Source: Ophiodon elongatus | Lineage: Eukaryota; Chordata; Actinopteri; Perciformes; Hexagrammidae | DNA length: 64,000 nt | Direction: 5' to 3' | NCBI GenBank assembly: GCA_016806645.1 | Contig: JACSYO010001880.1 | Coordinates: 1,411,501 to 1,475,500 of the forward strand | Shown: positions 27,725-37,045 of the stretch, piece after piece | Position numbering within the stretch: the stretch's first letter is position 1 | Layout of the letters: each line of letters starts with the position of its first letter | Made by a program: the position numbers and the translations under genes | Notes under the pieces: generated by a model | Databases searched by the model: none | Told to the model about the DNA's origin: nothing | Seen by the model: only the letters and a program-made list of their open reading frames with translations

Positions 27725-30700
27725 GCAATGTGCATGACAGCCTCACAGTTGGAGTGGTTGCACACTCTTGGTATCCACAACACCTCGGCAGTTACAACAA
27801 AAGCCAATAATTAACCTGGCGAATGGGTTTTGAGGAGAGTGTATGTGAAGACTTCTGGGTTATAGATTTTTCTCATAATTATGTGACCTGAATGTCCATG
27901 AAGTAGAAGTGTGTTTGTGTTTATGAGTATAGAGATGATTGAATTTAGCCTTATCAATGTCCAAGCCATTTCCATGCATCAATCGGGGTTTAATTCCTGT
28001 TTTTTGTTTAGTTTTGTTCCTTCTGTTTTGCTGATTGTGGTCTTGTGAATGATTCTTGTTCCCAGGACTCTCTTTCTCTTTATAATCTCAAAGAGACTGC
28101 CTAATTAAATTCGGATTAAATAAATTAAATAAAAAAGGAAATTGGTTTACTCTCTTGCGACACATTAACTGTGGAATAGTCATTTAACGACAAACCTAAT
28201 GGTATTATTTTGTTGTGTAATATTACTGAACTTTAGGCATTTAATGGTCAATACCTTTAAAGGTTTAAGGGGAAATTGCAGAATACTAAAGTACCAAAGC
28301 TCATTCATCATGTTTGATAAGACAAACCGTTACCCATCACTTACCCATAACAGGTCCTAGGAATTTCACTTTTATAGCCCTTAGCCAACGGCCGTCTCTC
28401 CTGCAGTGGTTGATGCCCAGAATATATAATATGCCAGTCCTGAATAAAACATCAACCATGGCCTGAATACTGATGTTGGGAGAGAGGTAGGAGGAGAAAT
28501 AAGGGTGTGGAAAAGAGCAGAGAGAAACCACGCACAGTGACGAACAACAGCTTACTTTCTATAGACAAACCCAAAACACTAAAGTGACCATCACTGTCAA
28601 AACAGGCATGACTGAATCTGCAGGACACCAATGTTTCCTTCACTCAGAACATCTTCCGTCTTTCACAGATTTTAAACTGGCTAAACATTGTTCATTCACA
28701 TTTCCTCTACATGAGGACATTCAATGAGTTTACCTCGCCAGTGCTCTTATTGAAAATGTGCCACTAGCATCTGACCACAGGACTAGCCAAGAATAGGACT
28801 AGTGTCCGTCTGCCATTAACCTCCAGAAGAGAGCTGACGTCAGAACGCTGAGAACTCCACAGTCCAGTTTTCAATCCTCTGGCTACTGCATGTGCGCTCC
28901 TGTCAAAAGCAATACTGTTGACAGTATATTCAAAGTTTGTTAGTCTAATAGACTTGCTCTATTGTTTCTGGCCACACCTCTAACGTGTAGTAGAAACTCT
29001 GGAGATCATGAGTCATGATAATGACATGTTCAAGAGTCAACAGACAAAAACGTTGTTGTTGTAATGCTCGCTAAAGCATTTCTTAGGTATCCGGGCAATT
29101 AACAAGAGCATTTATTAGAGGTGAGCCAATGTGGGTGTCACTGCTGCTGAGGATTGGTGAAAGACTTCCCTGTTTGAAACCTTTGGGATGGAAGCAGCCT
29201 TCAGAATCTGGGATCAAATATCTGATAAGAATATACTGGTTGTTACTTGTCGAGTGGGCTAAAATAAATGTATGCCTGCTTAGCAAGTCCAAGCAAAGGA
29301 CAGCAGCGTCCTGATGGAGACATATCAGAGAAAGGGCTTTACTGTGGTAAGTAAAAACTTGATTTTAAGATGGAAGCCAAATAAAAGTAAAAGAGGCAAT
29401 GTGAGGGAAGGAAATACATCAAGATAAAAATATGGGAGGTATATTGCTGCAGGGGACTCTACTGCTGGACTGGATCCAGTACAGCATCACTTTTGCTGCA
29501 TTGCTGATCCACACTTGGCCAAAACTGGAAGCACTGGGTCGGTTGGGACGAGTGCATTCAGCTCTTAAGGGATCATTTCAATTTGAGTCTCTGTCCTCTG
29601 ACTCATGAGCAAAGAACAGACATGACACAGAATCTAAACTTGATACTCAGCCCAGTATCCCTCGGAGTCACGCCCATGTTGATCAATTCTGCACCTCACG
29701 GTTGACATCAAACGCCAAGATTCAGTGCCACCGCAACATATTTAGTGAGGCACGCAGTGAGGGTGTAGAGGTCGAGGTGGTGGACTCTTGTTTGACTTTC
29801 ATGCAAGAGATTGGAGTTTGCATTGTGTCTCAAACCTGAAATTAGCATTTGCCTTTTAATTTTGCCATTGGCTAATCATTTCCTAACATAAAAGTTAGGG
29901 TGGGAAATGTACTTTAAAAACATTTGTTATATTTGTTGAAAAGTTCTTTACATGCAGACAGAAATCAATAAATTAAACGTTCTGACAAAAATAAATCCAG
30001 TATCTGTGGCTGTCGCAGGACTGTAGTAAGCCTGTTCAATCATTTCATGGCTGAATGAAAGGATATACCTGCCTGTCTACCTACTTTCCTGCACGCCCTC
30101 TGCCCGTACACTCACTGCTCGTCACCAGAGTCTTCCACAAGCTGCTAGGTTAAAAGATGTGAATACTACCAATGGCCATTTTTGTTGTTTCCGTTCACTA
30201 TTATCATTGTTGGGTTTGTGGCTTTGGAGGGAGGCCTGAAGTGACGGGTTATCAGTGTTGCCAACTTGGCGAAGATCTCAGTAGATTTAACAACTTTTGG
30301 GGTTTGTGCTGCTAGAAACTTTCATTAGAAAATAGTTGGCAGCACTGGGCTGAGTTTTTCAGTTGAATACTTTTAAAGTCTAACTTATTTTTGCTGGTTT
30401 ATCCAAAGTTGCAGACCCCAGCTTTCACTGCTGTAGTTGGCATCAGGGTTGGAAATTAAGTACTAAGTAAATAGCCTGTTGTACTTAAGTAAAAATTCAG
30501 AGGTACTTGTACTCTTTGAAACCAACATGGTGACTGGGTTACCATTCTTCGTATACATCACAAAGTGTCTCAATCTTTGTTGATCTACAAAACATTTATC
30601 AGAAACAAATTTTAATAATTTCCAAACAATATGCCAAACATATTGTTGTTTTAGCTCTTTGACAAAAAAGAGCTTTTTTGTCAAAGATTGTAGTAAACTG

Positions 30701-33297
30701 AATATTTTTGGGAATTTGGACTGGCAACGTTAATTTGAAGAGCTCTGGGGGATTTTGATGACCATTTTTCATTTTTTTAGACGAATAGATTCATTGAAAT
30801 AATTATCGGCACAATATTTGGTGAAAGCAATTGTTAGTTGCAGCCCTACCGGGAATTATGAGTAAAATATAAACTGGCATAGTACCAATATCAACTGATA
30901 AAATTCAGTTTCTCCTAAAGCCTGCGAGAACGTAAATCCCAGAAATCCCTGCAGATCGCGTGTTCTCCACACTTCCTCCTGTTTGACTTGGCTGAGTCCT
31001 TCCTCCTGCTCTCGCCTTCGGTACCTCTTGGCTTGAGTTCTCCCTTTATCTCTCTCCCACTCCTTATTACTGCACAAGGCCGCTTTCGATCTACCTCTCT
31101 TTCCCCTTTCTTGTCTTCTCTTATCCCTCTTTCCTTGCTCCACTCTCTTTGCCCCTCCCGACCCATCTGTTATCTCCCAGCTGGATCTGTTTTACGCTGC
31201 ACTGCAGTAGGCCTCAGTGAGGATCCAGGCTCTATGAGTCACCCACTCACAATCTGCTGCCCTAAAGCCCTGCAGGCGTCAGTCACATCCAAAGACCCCA
31301 CTGCTGTCCACGGGCACAGGCGGATGTACAACTATGCACACTCACATGCACATGCGTGCACATACCCTTTTCTGAGGAAAGTAAAGCTGGAAATGCCTCC
31401 ATCTGCCCTCACATACATGAAGAATTCACTTTAAATGGACCAAGAAAGTCCTTAATTATTTGTCTTGAAGCAACCAACTAAAACAAGACTGTTTAAAATT
31501 GCCAAATCATAATGCGACACACAATACAATGAGAGTAAGACGTGTAGTAGTACTCATTAGTATTCAGCACACACACTGGGAAACCTCTAGTCGAACAAGC
31601 GCTGAATACAAAACAAAGGATTACTGCTCTGTTACCTACTGTAAGAAATATACACCATCCAAATGTGATAGCCGTTTCTTAAAACCTAAAAAGGAGCGAG
31701 ACAGATTAATTATGTACTTTAGCTACAATACCTTGACTGATTGTTTTGTTTACATACAGAACATGGGTTACATAACACTTCATGCTGGTTCTACAGCAGT
31801 ACAGCAATGGTGTCTTGTCCAGGTTTTTAGACTTTTCTCAGTCTCATGTTGAAATTAATTTCTTAAACATAAAGGGTGACATTACTACCTGGCGTTCACC
31901 ATGTGATGCATCTTTCCAGTCTGCAGATGTTATTTTGTGCTGCCAGAAAATGTCGATGTGTATTTTGTTTTGAATTGTAAACACCAAGTATCTAAATCTG
32001 GAAAGAAATGTAAATGGCATTGACTCAAATCTGGTGTTACGGATAATATACGGAGTCAGTTGTACTGACATCCTAAATTCATCACCGTTATTAGATTTAA
32101 TTCATTCATTTAATGATCATGATTATTATATTAAAAGTAATGGACTGCATATAGAATAATAATTATAGCTGAAAAATACTAGAGGTATATTTAGGACACA
32201 ACCATCCCTTACAGGTAGCATCTTATCTTACATAGGTTTTGTTAAGTGGACTACTGTGGACATGATTAAGAGCAAAGGATCCCTCAGTATTTGAGATGCA
32301 GCAAAGTGGGACGTAGTAAGGATGTAGTACAAGATGTAGGGATATAGTGTTCAGCTAACTCTCAAATTCACTAACCGTATGAAAAAAAAAAAAAAGAAAG
32401 AATAATGGAGATTCAGACTCAATGGATTTAAACATGACGTGCATGTGGAAGATGCCAAACCTGTGAAGAAACTTGATGGCATCTTTCTGACATTGACAAG
32501 AAGCAAAGCAACCATTTTATCTGGAAAAGCTACAAGACCAACCCCCCCAAAGACTCTTCCTTTTGTTTGTTCCTCTTCATCTCCCATCTCTCTCATGCAG
32601 TTTCTATTTAATGAACATATTTTTGTCTTCCTGCTGGCAGCACACACTCGCGATACAGAGATAAAGTATTCTCTCTGCAGCCTTAAGACAAATATAAAGA
32701 AACAGTTTTGAAACTGGGGTTTGATTGAAATATAACAAGCAGAACTATAGGAGACGCACAGTGCAGTTAACGCTCTTTCTCCATTAGTTGAGGATATAAC
32801 AGCCCTGAAAGAAAAGCCTCACCACATTAGCACATTCGCACGCATACGTGACCTTCTCCATGGGACCAGCGCCATCATGAAAGTGTCATCTGCTCAAAGC
32901 GTGACTCATTTGACTCTGAGGTGAAGTTGACTTGTGACGTAAAAAAAACGGCAATCGCCACCTTTATGAAAATATGCCAGACAGAAAGATTGTGTCTTAG
33001 CTTAAAATGATAAGGAGGAGAATATAAGGTGTCATTTTTTTCACAGCAGGCTGATGCTATTATTAAAGAACAAATAGTCTCAAGGTATTCAAATCTATTA
33101 CAGTGTATGAAGAAGTATATATAACACAATTCACAGTAAGAATGAGTAATGGATGGCTGGATAAATAAATTTATATATATATATAAAAAGGGCAATTTGT
33201 AGTGGACCTGCTGGGTTTTCCCCTTCATGCCCCGTGCTTCCATTCTATTTAAAATGGCCACCGTGATAAATGCACCACTATGAGCCCGGATGTCCTT

Positions 33298-33345
<48 letters not shown>

Positions 33346-34934
33346 TCTTCCATCGGAGAAAAGTGAGATTGTGTGACATAACTTATTGTTTGTCATTAAA
33401 TAAATAATAAATTACCCAGTGATGTATTTATGAAGGTGAAGCTGAGGTTGTGTGAGCATGTGTGTGTGTTTGTGTTAATCTCATAAAACTCCTGTGACTC
33501 CATGTCATTCAGCCTTTTATGGGCCGTTTTTGTCTCTGCAGAGTGCATAAAGTCTATAATGAAGAAATGCTGAAAGACTCCATGCACAAAAATGAGGATT
33601 TTCCATCTCTCACAAAGCAGATGCTGTACACTTAATGTCAGACAAAGCAGCGCAGCTAATTAGCAATTAGAGATGCATGGGGTTATAAAGGTCAATGCAG
33701 CGTTTTAGGATGTGCAATCTGCTCAAATCTACAAATAAACCAGTTGACAATATCGCAGTTCCACTTATGTTTGCCTCCGCTGTCCATCAGGCTCTGATTT
33801 CCATAGCTTGAGACACATTAAATGGTAAATCAATGAGCAAGACCGCTTCAAGCCAATATTAGATTTTTTCTTTTAGGATTTGCATTAATTTGATATAGTA
33901 CCTTGATTTATTTTTTTGTAGGGCTAGGTAATATATTGATATTTTAATATTGTAATATGAACCTATATATCGTCTTAGATTTTGGATATTGTAATGTAGC
34001 ATAATTGTCTTTTCCTGGTTTTAAAGGCTGCATTACAGTAAAGTGATAACATGTTCCGAACTCATCAGACTGTTCTATTATTCTCCTTGACCCACTTCTG
34101 TCCACATTACTGATGATTATTTAACAAAAATATAAATGTGTAAATATTTTGTGAAAGCACCAATGGTCAACCCTACAATATCAATATCGAGGTATTTGGT
34201 TAAAAATATTGTGATATTTGATTTTCTCCATAACTCCCAGCCCTAGTTTGTTATGTATTCAATTTCAATTTCATAGCATCACTAAAGCTCACAAATTAGC
34301 CTGTCATATCTGGCTTGTTTAATCCATACAGAAACCACAGTGTAAACATGTCAATTTATCGTTTTACAGTGGATTATACGCTGGACAATTTCTTGGCTTG
34401 GACCAGTTTTAACCTCCGGAGACTCCAGGATAGTGGTCCCAACCACGCGCATAACCCCCTAAACAGATTTGGTTACCTTTGGACAGAACCAGGGTAGCTG
34501 TTCCCCTTGTTTCCAGTCTTTATGCTAAACTAAGATAAGAGGTTGCTGGGGGTAGCTTCATATTTACTGTACAGACATGTGAGTGGCATCAATCTTCTCA
34601 TTTAAACATTGGCAAGAAAGCAAATAAGCATATTTACTAAAAAGTTAAACTATCCCTTTAATGCTGATAATCATTCTGCCAAACTCCTGTCTGGTTCTTT
34701 TTTAAATCCCATCCCTTAATCCCTCTGACCTCCCCTTTATGTGTTGGGGTGGGGGCTCTGCTATGGTCTGGTTGGAGGATGTGTGTGTGTGTGTAAGTAG
34801 CCAGATTGCTAGGTTGCTGTCTTGGTGAGTCTGGGCCTGGATTACAAGGCTGTGGCATGGAAACAGAGGGGTTGATAGGAGCCTTCTGCCACTGGGAGTC
34901 TGGGGACGATGACTCTGTGTGTGTGTGTGTGTGT

Positions 34935-34975
<41 letters not shown>

Positions 34976-37045
34976 GGGGGTGTGTGTAATGCTGAGGAAC
35001 AGACAATAGGAGACCACAGAGACAGCTAACTCTGAGCCTCGAGCTGCCTGAATCGCATTGGGAGTAAAACTGAGAAAAGAAGACAGAAAGAAATATCCAA
35101 ATTCAGGTGCATTTCCTGCATATTTATACGCTCAACCACGTCTCTTTATGCATGCACACTCACAGCCACATAACTGTATGCATATTTACAGATATAAATG
35201 CTCAGATGCACACTCGCCTCACACACAAGCATGTGAGGCTGTTAAAGAACATCTGCAGGGAGAGACGGGGCTCTCATAATAGGTGGCAATACTCTCATCA
35301 GACAGAATTAACACAATCTGTGCAGCCATCTAATGTCCTGTGTGAGCTGCTGTCTGCTTCCAATCTGATCAAATGAGCTTTAAAACAGAGGTGTGTTAAC
35401 AGCAGAACACAAGCTTTTTCAAATGTTCTTTTTATTTCATCCTTCAATCTGAGGAATCTTTCAGATACAATTATGTTCTGATCTGCAAGTGCTGCTCTTC
35501 AAGAATAACAACATCCCTGTGTATGGCTTTAATCATCATCACAAGCCTCTCAAATGTCACATGACATAAGCAAAAATATAAATAACTAATGGCAGCATAA
35601 ATTAACTAAAAATACAACACTAGACCCCAGTGTATCGGCATGTTGGATCCCAGCTGTTAAATGTGTAAATTAACTCCTGTTCTCTCAAACTGCTGCATTA
35701 GTCTCAGTTCTTCAGGTCCAACACGTAATTAATAGAGTTTTAATATAAGATGAAGCTGTAACTGAGGCCCATTTGGAGACTGGGTGAACTGGAGTACAAG
35801 GACAGGATCAAGCAGCGTGTGTGTGTGCGTGTGCGTGTGCGTGTGCGTGTGCGTGCGTGTGTGTGTGTGTGTGTGTGTGTGACTCAACCAGGTTCCTGGT
35901 GTCCTGCTGTGTGAGGCTTGAAGCTGACTCTCAGTGTTACTGTGACTCACCCCGAGAAACAACCTTCCTCAGACACTGGTGCTTCCGGCTATCACCGGAA
36001 ATAAAAGTCAACTCAGAGCCGTAGAGTGAGTGGAAGGCTGCGGGGACGGATCAGCCTTTGACCATCAAGATCCAGTGAGTGGCCACATAACCTGTGGCCA
36101 CTCCTCTGATGGCCTCAAATGTTACCGAGAGTCTGAGTCAAAAATAACTATAGGGATGGGTTGAGGAAGCCTCTGAGTAACCTTGAACTGGATATCTTAG
36201 CATGCATTAGGCCCATGTCCAGAAACGTCACGTGATTCAGCATTAGAAAGGGAAAACTTGATTTAATTCAGCACTGTGTCCCGCAATAAAAGATAAGTGC
36301 GTTTAGAGGGCGCCGAGGTCATGGCGTGTCGCTGCTGATAGGAGCGGATTTCCGCCAAGGCGCACTTAACGATTGCATAACATCGTGCGCGTCGGAGTTC
36401 CCACTGTGGTTGGCTGAAAGAAACACCGATTTAAACCGCCCTCCGTTTGGGGGCAACGACTTGCGCATCAGTGTGAGCGGCTACCATGAGCTGCAGCTCT
36501 GGTGCTTTTCTGCTAGGAATGTCATCTGAAGGGTACCGAGAAGAGCCCCGACATCATTATCGCCACCATCACCACCACCGCCACCATCATCATCATCATC
36601 ATCATCATCATATTGTCGTGCCACCTGCCTCCCAGGCGGTCGCGCAGAAACACGTCCGAATGATCGCGTGTCTTCGCGTCATGCATCAAATACAAACATC
36701 GGTGAATTACAACGGCGAATGATGTGCAAAACACGAGTACCCTAATAAATTATTCTACTGGTGCAACGCTGCACCATCTTTTCAGGGGATTTCAGCACCA
36801 GGAAAGCAACGAGTAAGTGATGCCGATAAACAGATGGAGAACGACGACAGCAGCCGGCTACATATGAGTGCAACTCGAGATGTTTCTATTGAGACAAATC
36901 TCTACTATCCAAACGCCACTGCACTGCTCCTTAACAATAACACACTCCCAACATGACGGTGTGAGGAGATGTGGCGCTCGGGGCGTCGCGTGCCTCTTAC
37001 CTGAGTGGCTTTGTGGAATTGCTTCTTCAGCCCCGCTACAGACAT
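1882..37045 (-). CDS. sh3gl2: Endophilin-A1-like gene (whole coding span, 9 constitutive exons plus 4 candidate microexons)
   Basis: Joined exons give a protein of 346 residues without, or 363 with, the four microexons; from memory, human SH3GL2 is about 352. Order of parts: amphipathic helix H0 (residues 1-20, Phe10 in the hydrophobic face), BAR domain (to about 245) with the membrane insert near 62-90, a short linker, and a C-terminal SH3 domain with the ALYDF, NWYEG and NYV signatures. Endophilin-A senses and bends membrane at endocytic necks and recruits dynamin and synaptojanin. The SH3 sequence and the tail ending PLPH are closest to SH3GL2 in my memory; SH3GL1 and SH3GL3 differ more. 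I cannot tell whether this is the a or the b teleost copy. The reading frame closes exactly across all junctions, with phases 0,0,1,1,0,0,2,1. All introns fit GT-AG except intron 2, which is GC-AG. Confidence 0.95.
2198..2209 (-). CDS. sh3gl2: Candidate 12-nt microexon 8d (Ala-Arg-Ser-Pro)
   Basis: The sequence CCAGGTCTCCAG has acceptor CCCTCTTTCAG and donor GTGAGCC. With the split G it reads GCC AGG TCT CCA G. It lies 119 bp upstream of the SH3 exon. The intron between it and cassette 8c (1118 bp) holds an old repeat at about 2350-3147. Confidence 0.75.
2350..3147. repeat. Teleost foldback/MITE-like repeat, copy A
   Basis: Both ends carry the same unit in opposite directions: AGTTTAGCATAAAGACTGGA near 2440 and, inverted, CAGTCTTTATGCTAAGCTAA near 3018. 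A middle part contains AGCCTGGCTCTGTCC and TAACACGTTATATC. I recognise this family from many teleost genomes. It sits inside the intron between microexons 8c and 8d. Confidence 0.75.
3328..3339 (-). CDS. sh3gl2: Candidate 12-nt microexon 8c (Ala-Arg-Ser-Pro)
   Basis: The sequence CAAGATCTCCAG has acceptor TTCCCTTTGCAG and donor GTGAGATG. With the split G it reads GCA AGA TCT CCA G. The Arg codon differs from its neighbours (AGA rather than AGG) while the protein is unchanged, which hints at selection on the peptide. Confidence 0.78.
3792..3803 (-). CDS. sh3gl2: Candidate 12-nt microexon 8b (Glu-Arg-Ser-Pro)
   Basis: The sequence AAAGGTCTCCAG has acceptor CCCTCTTTGCAG and donor GTGAGAC. With the split G it reads GAA AGG TCT CCA G, giving Glu where the neighbours have Ala. 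It is symmetric, phase 1-1. The intron to cassette 8a is only 169 bp. Confidence 0.75.
3973..3987 (-). CDS. sh3gl2: Candidate 15-nt microexon 8a (Gly-Ala-Arg-Ser-Pro)
   Basis: The 15 bases GGGCGAGGTCTCCAG are preceded by a pyrimidine-rich TTCTTCCAG acceptor and followed by a GTGAGCC donor. Phase is 1 at both ends: with the G of exon 8 they read GGG GCG AGG TCT CCA G. Inclusion or skipping keeps the frame. Inclusion is inferred from splice sites and from similarity to the three cassettes below; no transcript is available. Confidence 0.75.
3988..4797 (-). other. sh3gl2 intron between exon 8 and microexon 8a
   Basis: This is AT-rich intron sequence with a short (AT)n near 4420-4433. A donor-like TGCAG|GTGGGTGAG near 4535-4550 has no pyrimidine-rich acceptor, so I do not call a fifth cassette. 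Confidence 0.6.
4798..4913 (-). CDS. sh3gl2: sh3gl2 coding exon 8 (BAR end and linker, ends in ARSP)
   Basis: It encodes residues 243-281: the end of helix 3, then the linker with KPRKEFAPKPRTSLDFSISE and NHNGGIHSARSP. The acceptor is TTGTTGCAG|GATAAG. The exon ends in phase 1 at TCTCCAG|GTGGGA, a weaker donor than the GTGAG of the microexons that follow. Its last codons (Ala-Arg-Ser-Pro, then G) are the same unit that the microexons repeat. Confidence 0.93.
5107..5210 (-). CDS. sh3gl2: sh3gl2 coding exon 7 (BAR helix 3)
   Basis: It encodes residues 209-242 plus two bases of 243: IEQVSQLAALVHAQVEYHSR then ATEILTQLSSKIDE. The acceptor is CTTTAACAG|ATTGAA. The donor CG|GTCAGT is weaker than most in this gene. 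The split Arg codon is completed by G of exon 8 to read DERIRD. Confidence 0.94.
5211..6108 (-). other. sh3gl2 intron 6, with an old repeat fragment
   Basis: The stretch about 5396-5600 looks like an old teleost interspersed repeat: it shares a core (GTTCATTTTTGACC, TGGAAA, AGCAG) with 38583-38612. Nothing else is recognised. Confidence 0.45.
6109..6267 (-). CDS. sh3gl2: sh3gl2 coding exon 6 (BAR helices 2-3)
   Basis: It encodes residues 156-208, with HHLKKMEGRRLDFDYKKKRQ, the conserved basic stretch on the concave face of the BAR domain, followed by ALEKFDDSKEIAELSMFNLL and ESD. The acceptor is TTTTGCAG|CATCAC and the donor GAT|GTAAGA, both in phase 0. Confidence 0.95.
6381..6514 (-). CDS. 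sh3gl2: sh3gl2 coding exon 5 (BAR helix 2)
   Basis: It encodes the rest of residue 111 and residues 112-155, including GEAMRELGEVKDALDMEVKQ and NFIDPMQNLHEKDLKEIQ. The NFIDP turn marks the tip of the BAR dimer. The acceptor is TTTTCCAG|GCACT and the donor CAG|GTACGA. The intron separating it from exon 6 is only 113 bp. Confidence 0.95.
6820..6963 (-). CDS. sh3gl2: sh3gl2 coding exon 4 (BAR insert region)
   Basis: It encodes residues 63-110 and the first base of 111. The exon includes MSMMNSMSRMRGQEKGPGY, the BAR insert that dips into the bilayer in known endophilin structures, then RFGRELGEESNFG. The acceptor is TTCACAG|CAACC and the donor TTTG|GTGAGC. The methionine-rich insert fits the A1 type. 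Confidence 0.95.
7470..7542 (-). CDS. sh3gl2: sh3gl2 coding exon 3 (BAR helix 1)
   Basis: It encodes residues 39-62 (KMDTTARAVLDIMTKTTEYL then QPNP) plus the first base of residue 63. The acceptor is GTTTACAG|AAG and the donor CCCAG|GTGACA. The phase 1 end is completed by CA of exon 4 to give Ala. The TEYLQPNP motif is diagnostic for endophilin-A. Confidence 0.95.
8029..8100. repeat. (CA)n/(CACG)n microsatellite
   Basis: Alternating purine-pyrimidine repeat, CACACG units passing into pure CA. Confidence 0.95.
8593..8661 (-). CDS. sh3gl2: sh3gl2 coding exon 2, with GC donor
   Basis: It encodes residues 16-38, from KVSEKVGGAEGTKL to EMEK, the end of H0 and start of BAR helix 1. The acceptor is TTTTGCAG|AAAGTG. 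The exon must end at AAG, because the next exon begins AAG ATG GAC and together they restore EMEKKMD, which aligns without gap to the conserved EMERKVD. The bases after AAG are GCGAGT, so the donor is GC rather than GT. The nearest GT donor would add 5 bases and break the frame. Confidence 0.93.
10010..10690 (+). mobile_element. Degenerate 3' end of a non-LTR retrotransposon
   Basis: The plus-strand translation reads FYHLRNIAKIKSILTF, then IVQSSAASLLTRTNT, IGSLFAL (consensus LHWLPV) and FKGLHDLAPDYILD, with several stops. This is the conserved end of a fish LINE reverse transcriptase ORF (Rex1-like by memory). It is followed by a tail ending AAGTGCTCTATAAATCACATT, close to the usual tail of such elements. 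It is dead: stops and frame breaks are frequent. Confidence 0.8.
10945..11052. repeat. (GCAC)n then (AC)n microsatellite
   Basis: About 19 tetranucleotide units pass into pure AC from about 11029. A tetramer array this long is less common than dinucleotides here. Confidence 0.95.
11420..11449. repeat. (GT)n microsatellite
   Basis: Uninterrupted GT dinucleotides. Confidence 0.95.
11703..11747. repeat. (AC)n microsatellite
   Basis: AC dinucleotides with one GC interruption. Confidence 0.95.
12235..12480. repeat. Relic of a teleost interspersed repeat
   Basis: It has the run CAGTTAATTGAGGAATCCAT, TGGTCTATGAAAT and a diverged remainder. I take it as a decayed copy of the family with AACTAATCG / TTAGTTGCAGCCCTA ends also seen at 30590-30850. 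Confidence 0.4.
14310..14585 (+). repeat. Teleost interspersed repeat (copy 1)
   Basis: It contains CATGTTCACCATCTTAG, TTAGCATGCTAGCGTTTGCT, AATTAGCACTAAA, CAGGTATTTGGTCATGAACC and GGACCAAAGTGGTGGACCAA. The same ordered words recur at 26930-27395. The family is widespread in fish genomes. Confidence 0.75.
15596..15742. repeat. Foldback/MITE-like repeat, copy B (ends only)
   Basis: CTTGCCAAGAGCTAGGTGAG faces ATAACTCTCGGCAAGAAAGC in inverted orientation about 70 bp apart. This is the terminal unit of the family at 2350-3147 and 34296-34662 with the middle deleted. Confidence 0.65.
17438..17897. other. Unassigned region open on both strands, probably an element relic
   Basis: A 130-codon plus-strand frame (17438-17830) overlaps a 126-codon minus-strand frame (17549-17929). 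The third plus-strand frame reads DKIKAAKIKAALG, a stop, then VADWQLVAERRMKDKIKAWE and EILIRVEG, which looks like charged helical protein broken by one stop. A known teleost repeat follows directly. I do not recognise the product. A decayed retroelement or a processed copy is more likely than a gene. Confidence 0.3.
17905..18215 (+). repeat. Teleost interspersed repeat ending in ATAATGCCTCCGGCCACGGC
   Basis: It contains GAAATTCCCTCAGGGCGTTC, CACGAGAATGGGAGTTACAT and CTCCGGCCACGGCTGACGCC, a very recognisable high-copy fish repeat, in a moderately diverged copy. Confidence 0.75.
21415..21457. repeat. (GT)n microsatellite
   Basis: About 21 GT units. Confidence 0.95.
23968..24300. repeat. Relic of a teleost interspersed repeat
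   Basis: GAGCTGAAATGATTCGTTGA begins it, and CAACTATTTCGATTATTGTA, CAAATCTGCTGATTTGAAGC and TTTTTGAATTATTGG-like words follow. This matches the order of a common fish repeat with terminal GCTGCAACTAA-type ends. Confidence 0.5.
25398..25431. repeat. Perfect 15-bp inverted repeat, 4-nt loop
   Basis: ATGTAGATGTGTGTG, loop CAAA, then its exact complement CACACACATCTACAT. Confidence 0.9.
25948..26039. repeat. (CA)n microsatellite, 46 units
   Basis: 92 bp of uninterrupted CA, potential left-handed DNA and likely polymorphic. Confidence 0.97.
26930..27395 (+). repeat. Teleost interspersed repeat (copy 2)
   Basis: It has the same ordered words as 14310-14585: TATGTTCACCATCTTTG, GTATTAGCATTCTAAATGAG, CAGGTATTTGATGGC, AGAGGATCATCAAAGTCATA, CAATCCATCCAAAAGCTATT and AACCAAAGTGGTGGACCGAC. 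It is longer and less deleted than copy 1. Confidence 0.75.
27670..27722. repeat. (TA)n microsatellite
   Basis: About 26 uninterrupted TA units, prone to cruciform extrusion. Confidence 0.97.
30590..30850. repeat. Relic of a teleost repeat with TTAGTTGCAGCCCTA end
   Basis: It ends in GCAATTGTTAGTTGCAGCCC, the typical terminus of a high-copy fish element. The inside holds a perfect hairpin at 30657-30686. Confidence 0.55.
33302..33342. repeat. (GA)n microsatellite
   Basis: About 20 uninterrupted GA units, a mirror-symmetric purine tract. Confidence 0.96.
33919..34245. mobile_element. hAT-like MITE with TAGGGCTRGG terminal inverted repeats
   Basis: The left end is TAGGGCTAGGTAATATATTG. The right end complement is TAGGGCTGGGAGTTATGG, so the first ten bases match at nine. 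Inside are CGTCTTAGATTTTGGATATT, TTTTAAAGGCTGCATTACAG and TTTTGTGAAAGCACCAATGG, which I recognise from a widespread non-autonomous teleost element. Confidence 0.8.
34296..34662. repeat. Foldback/MITE-like repeat, copy C (3' half)
   Basis: It contains CTTGTTTAATCCATACAGAA, GGACAATTTCTTGGCTTGGA, TTTCCAGTCTTTATGCTAAA and ATTGGCAAGAAAGCAAATAA, in the same order as the right half of the family at 2350-3147. Confidence 0.75.
34915..34974. repeat. (TG)n microsatellite
   Basis: About 30 TG units with one TC interruption. Confidence 0.96.
35816..35880. repeat. (GTGTGC)n/(GT)n microsatellite
   Basis: Several GTGTGC units followed by pure GT. Confidence 0.96.
36551..36612. repeat. (CAT/CAC)n trinucleotide repeat
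   Basis: CAC/CAT triplets, ending in about nine pure CAT units, lie 0.4 kb inside intron 1 from exon 1. The His-rich frame it creates is a by-product. Confidence 0.93.
37001..37045 (-). CDS. sh3gl2: sh3gl2 coding exon 1 (N-terminal helix H0)
   Basis: It encodes residues 1-15, MSVAGLKKQFHKATQ, the invariant endophilin-A N-terminus that folds into an amphipathic helix on membranes. The start codon sits in a good context (ACC before ATG). The donor is CAG|GTAAGA. The exon ends in phase 0. It lies in a CpG-rich stretch, 28.3 kb from exon 2; a very long first intron is usual for this gene family. Confidence 0.95.

Larger units (their letters stand above)
8662..37000 (-). other. sh3gl2 intron 1 (28 kb)
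   Basis: No coding exon of a known family is seen on either strand. The intron holds a LINE 3' relic (10.0-10.7 kb), several families of old teleost repeats, a MITE (33.9-34.2 kb), microsatellites and perfect hairpins, listed separately. Stretches not listed (for example 18.3-21.4, 28.0-30.4 and 31.2-33.2 kb) show nothing I can name. Confidence 0.8.

Noticed and set aside
36326..36529. 67-codon plus-strand frame in the CpG-rich region
   Set aside because: GC-rich DNA is open by chance and the peptide matches nothing I know; no evidence for an antisense gene.
36486..36722. His-rich small protein
   Set aside because: Product of a CAT/CAC triplet repeat in intron 1; no conserved flanks.
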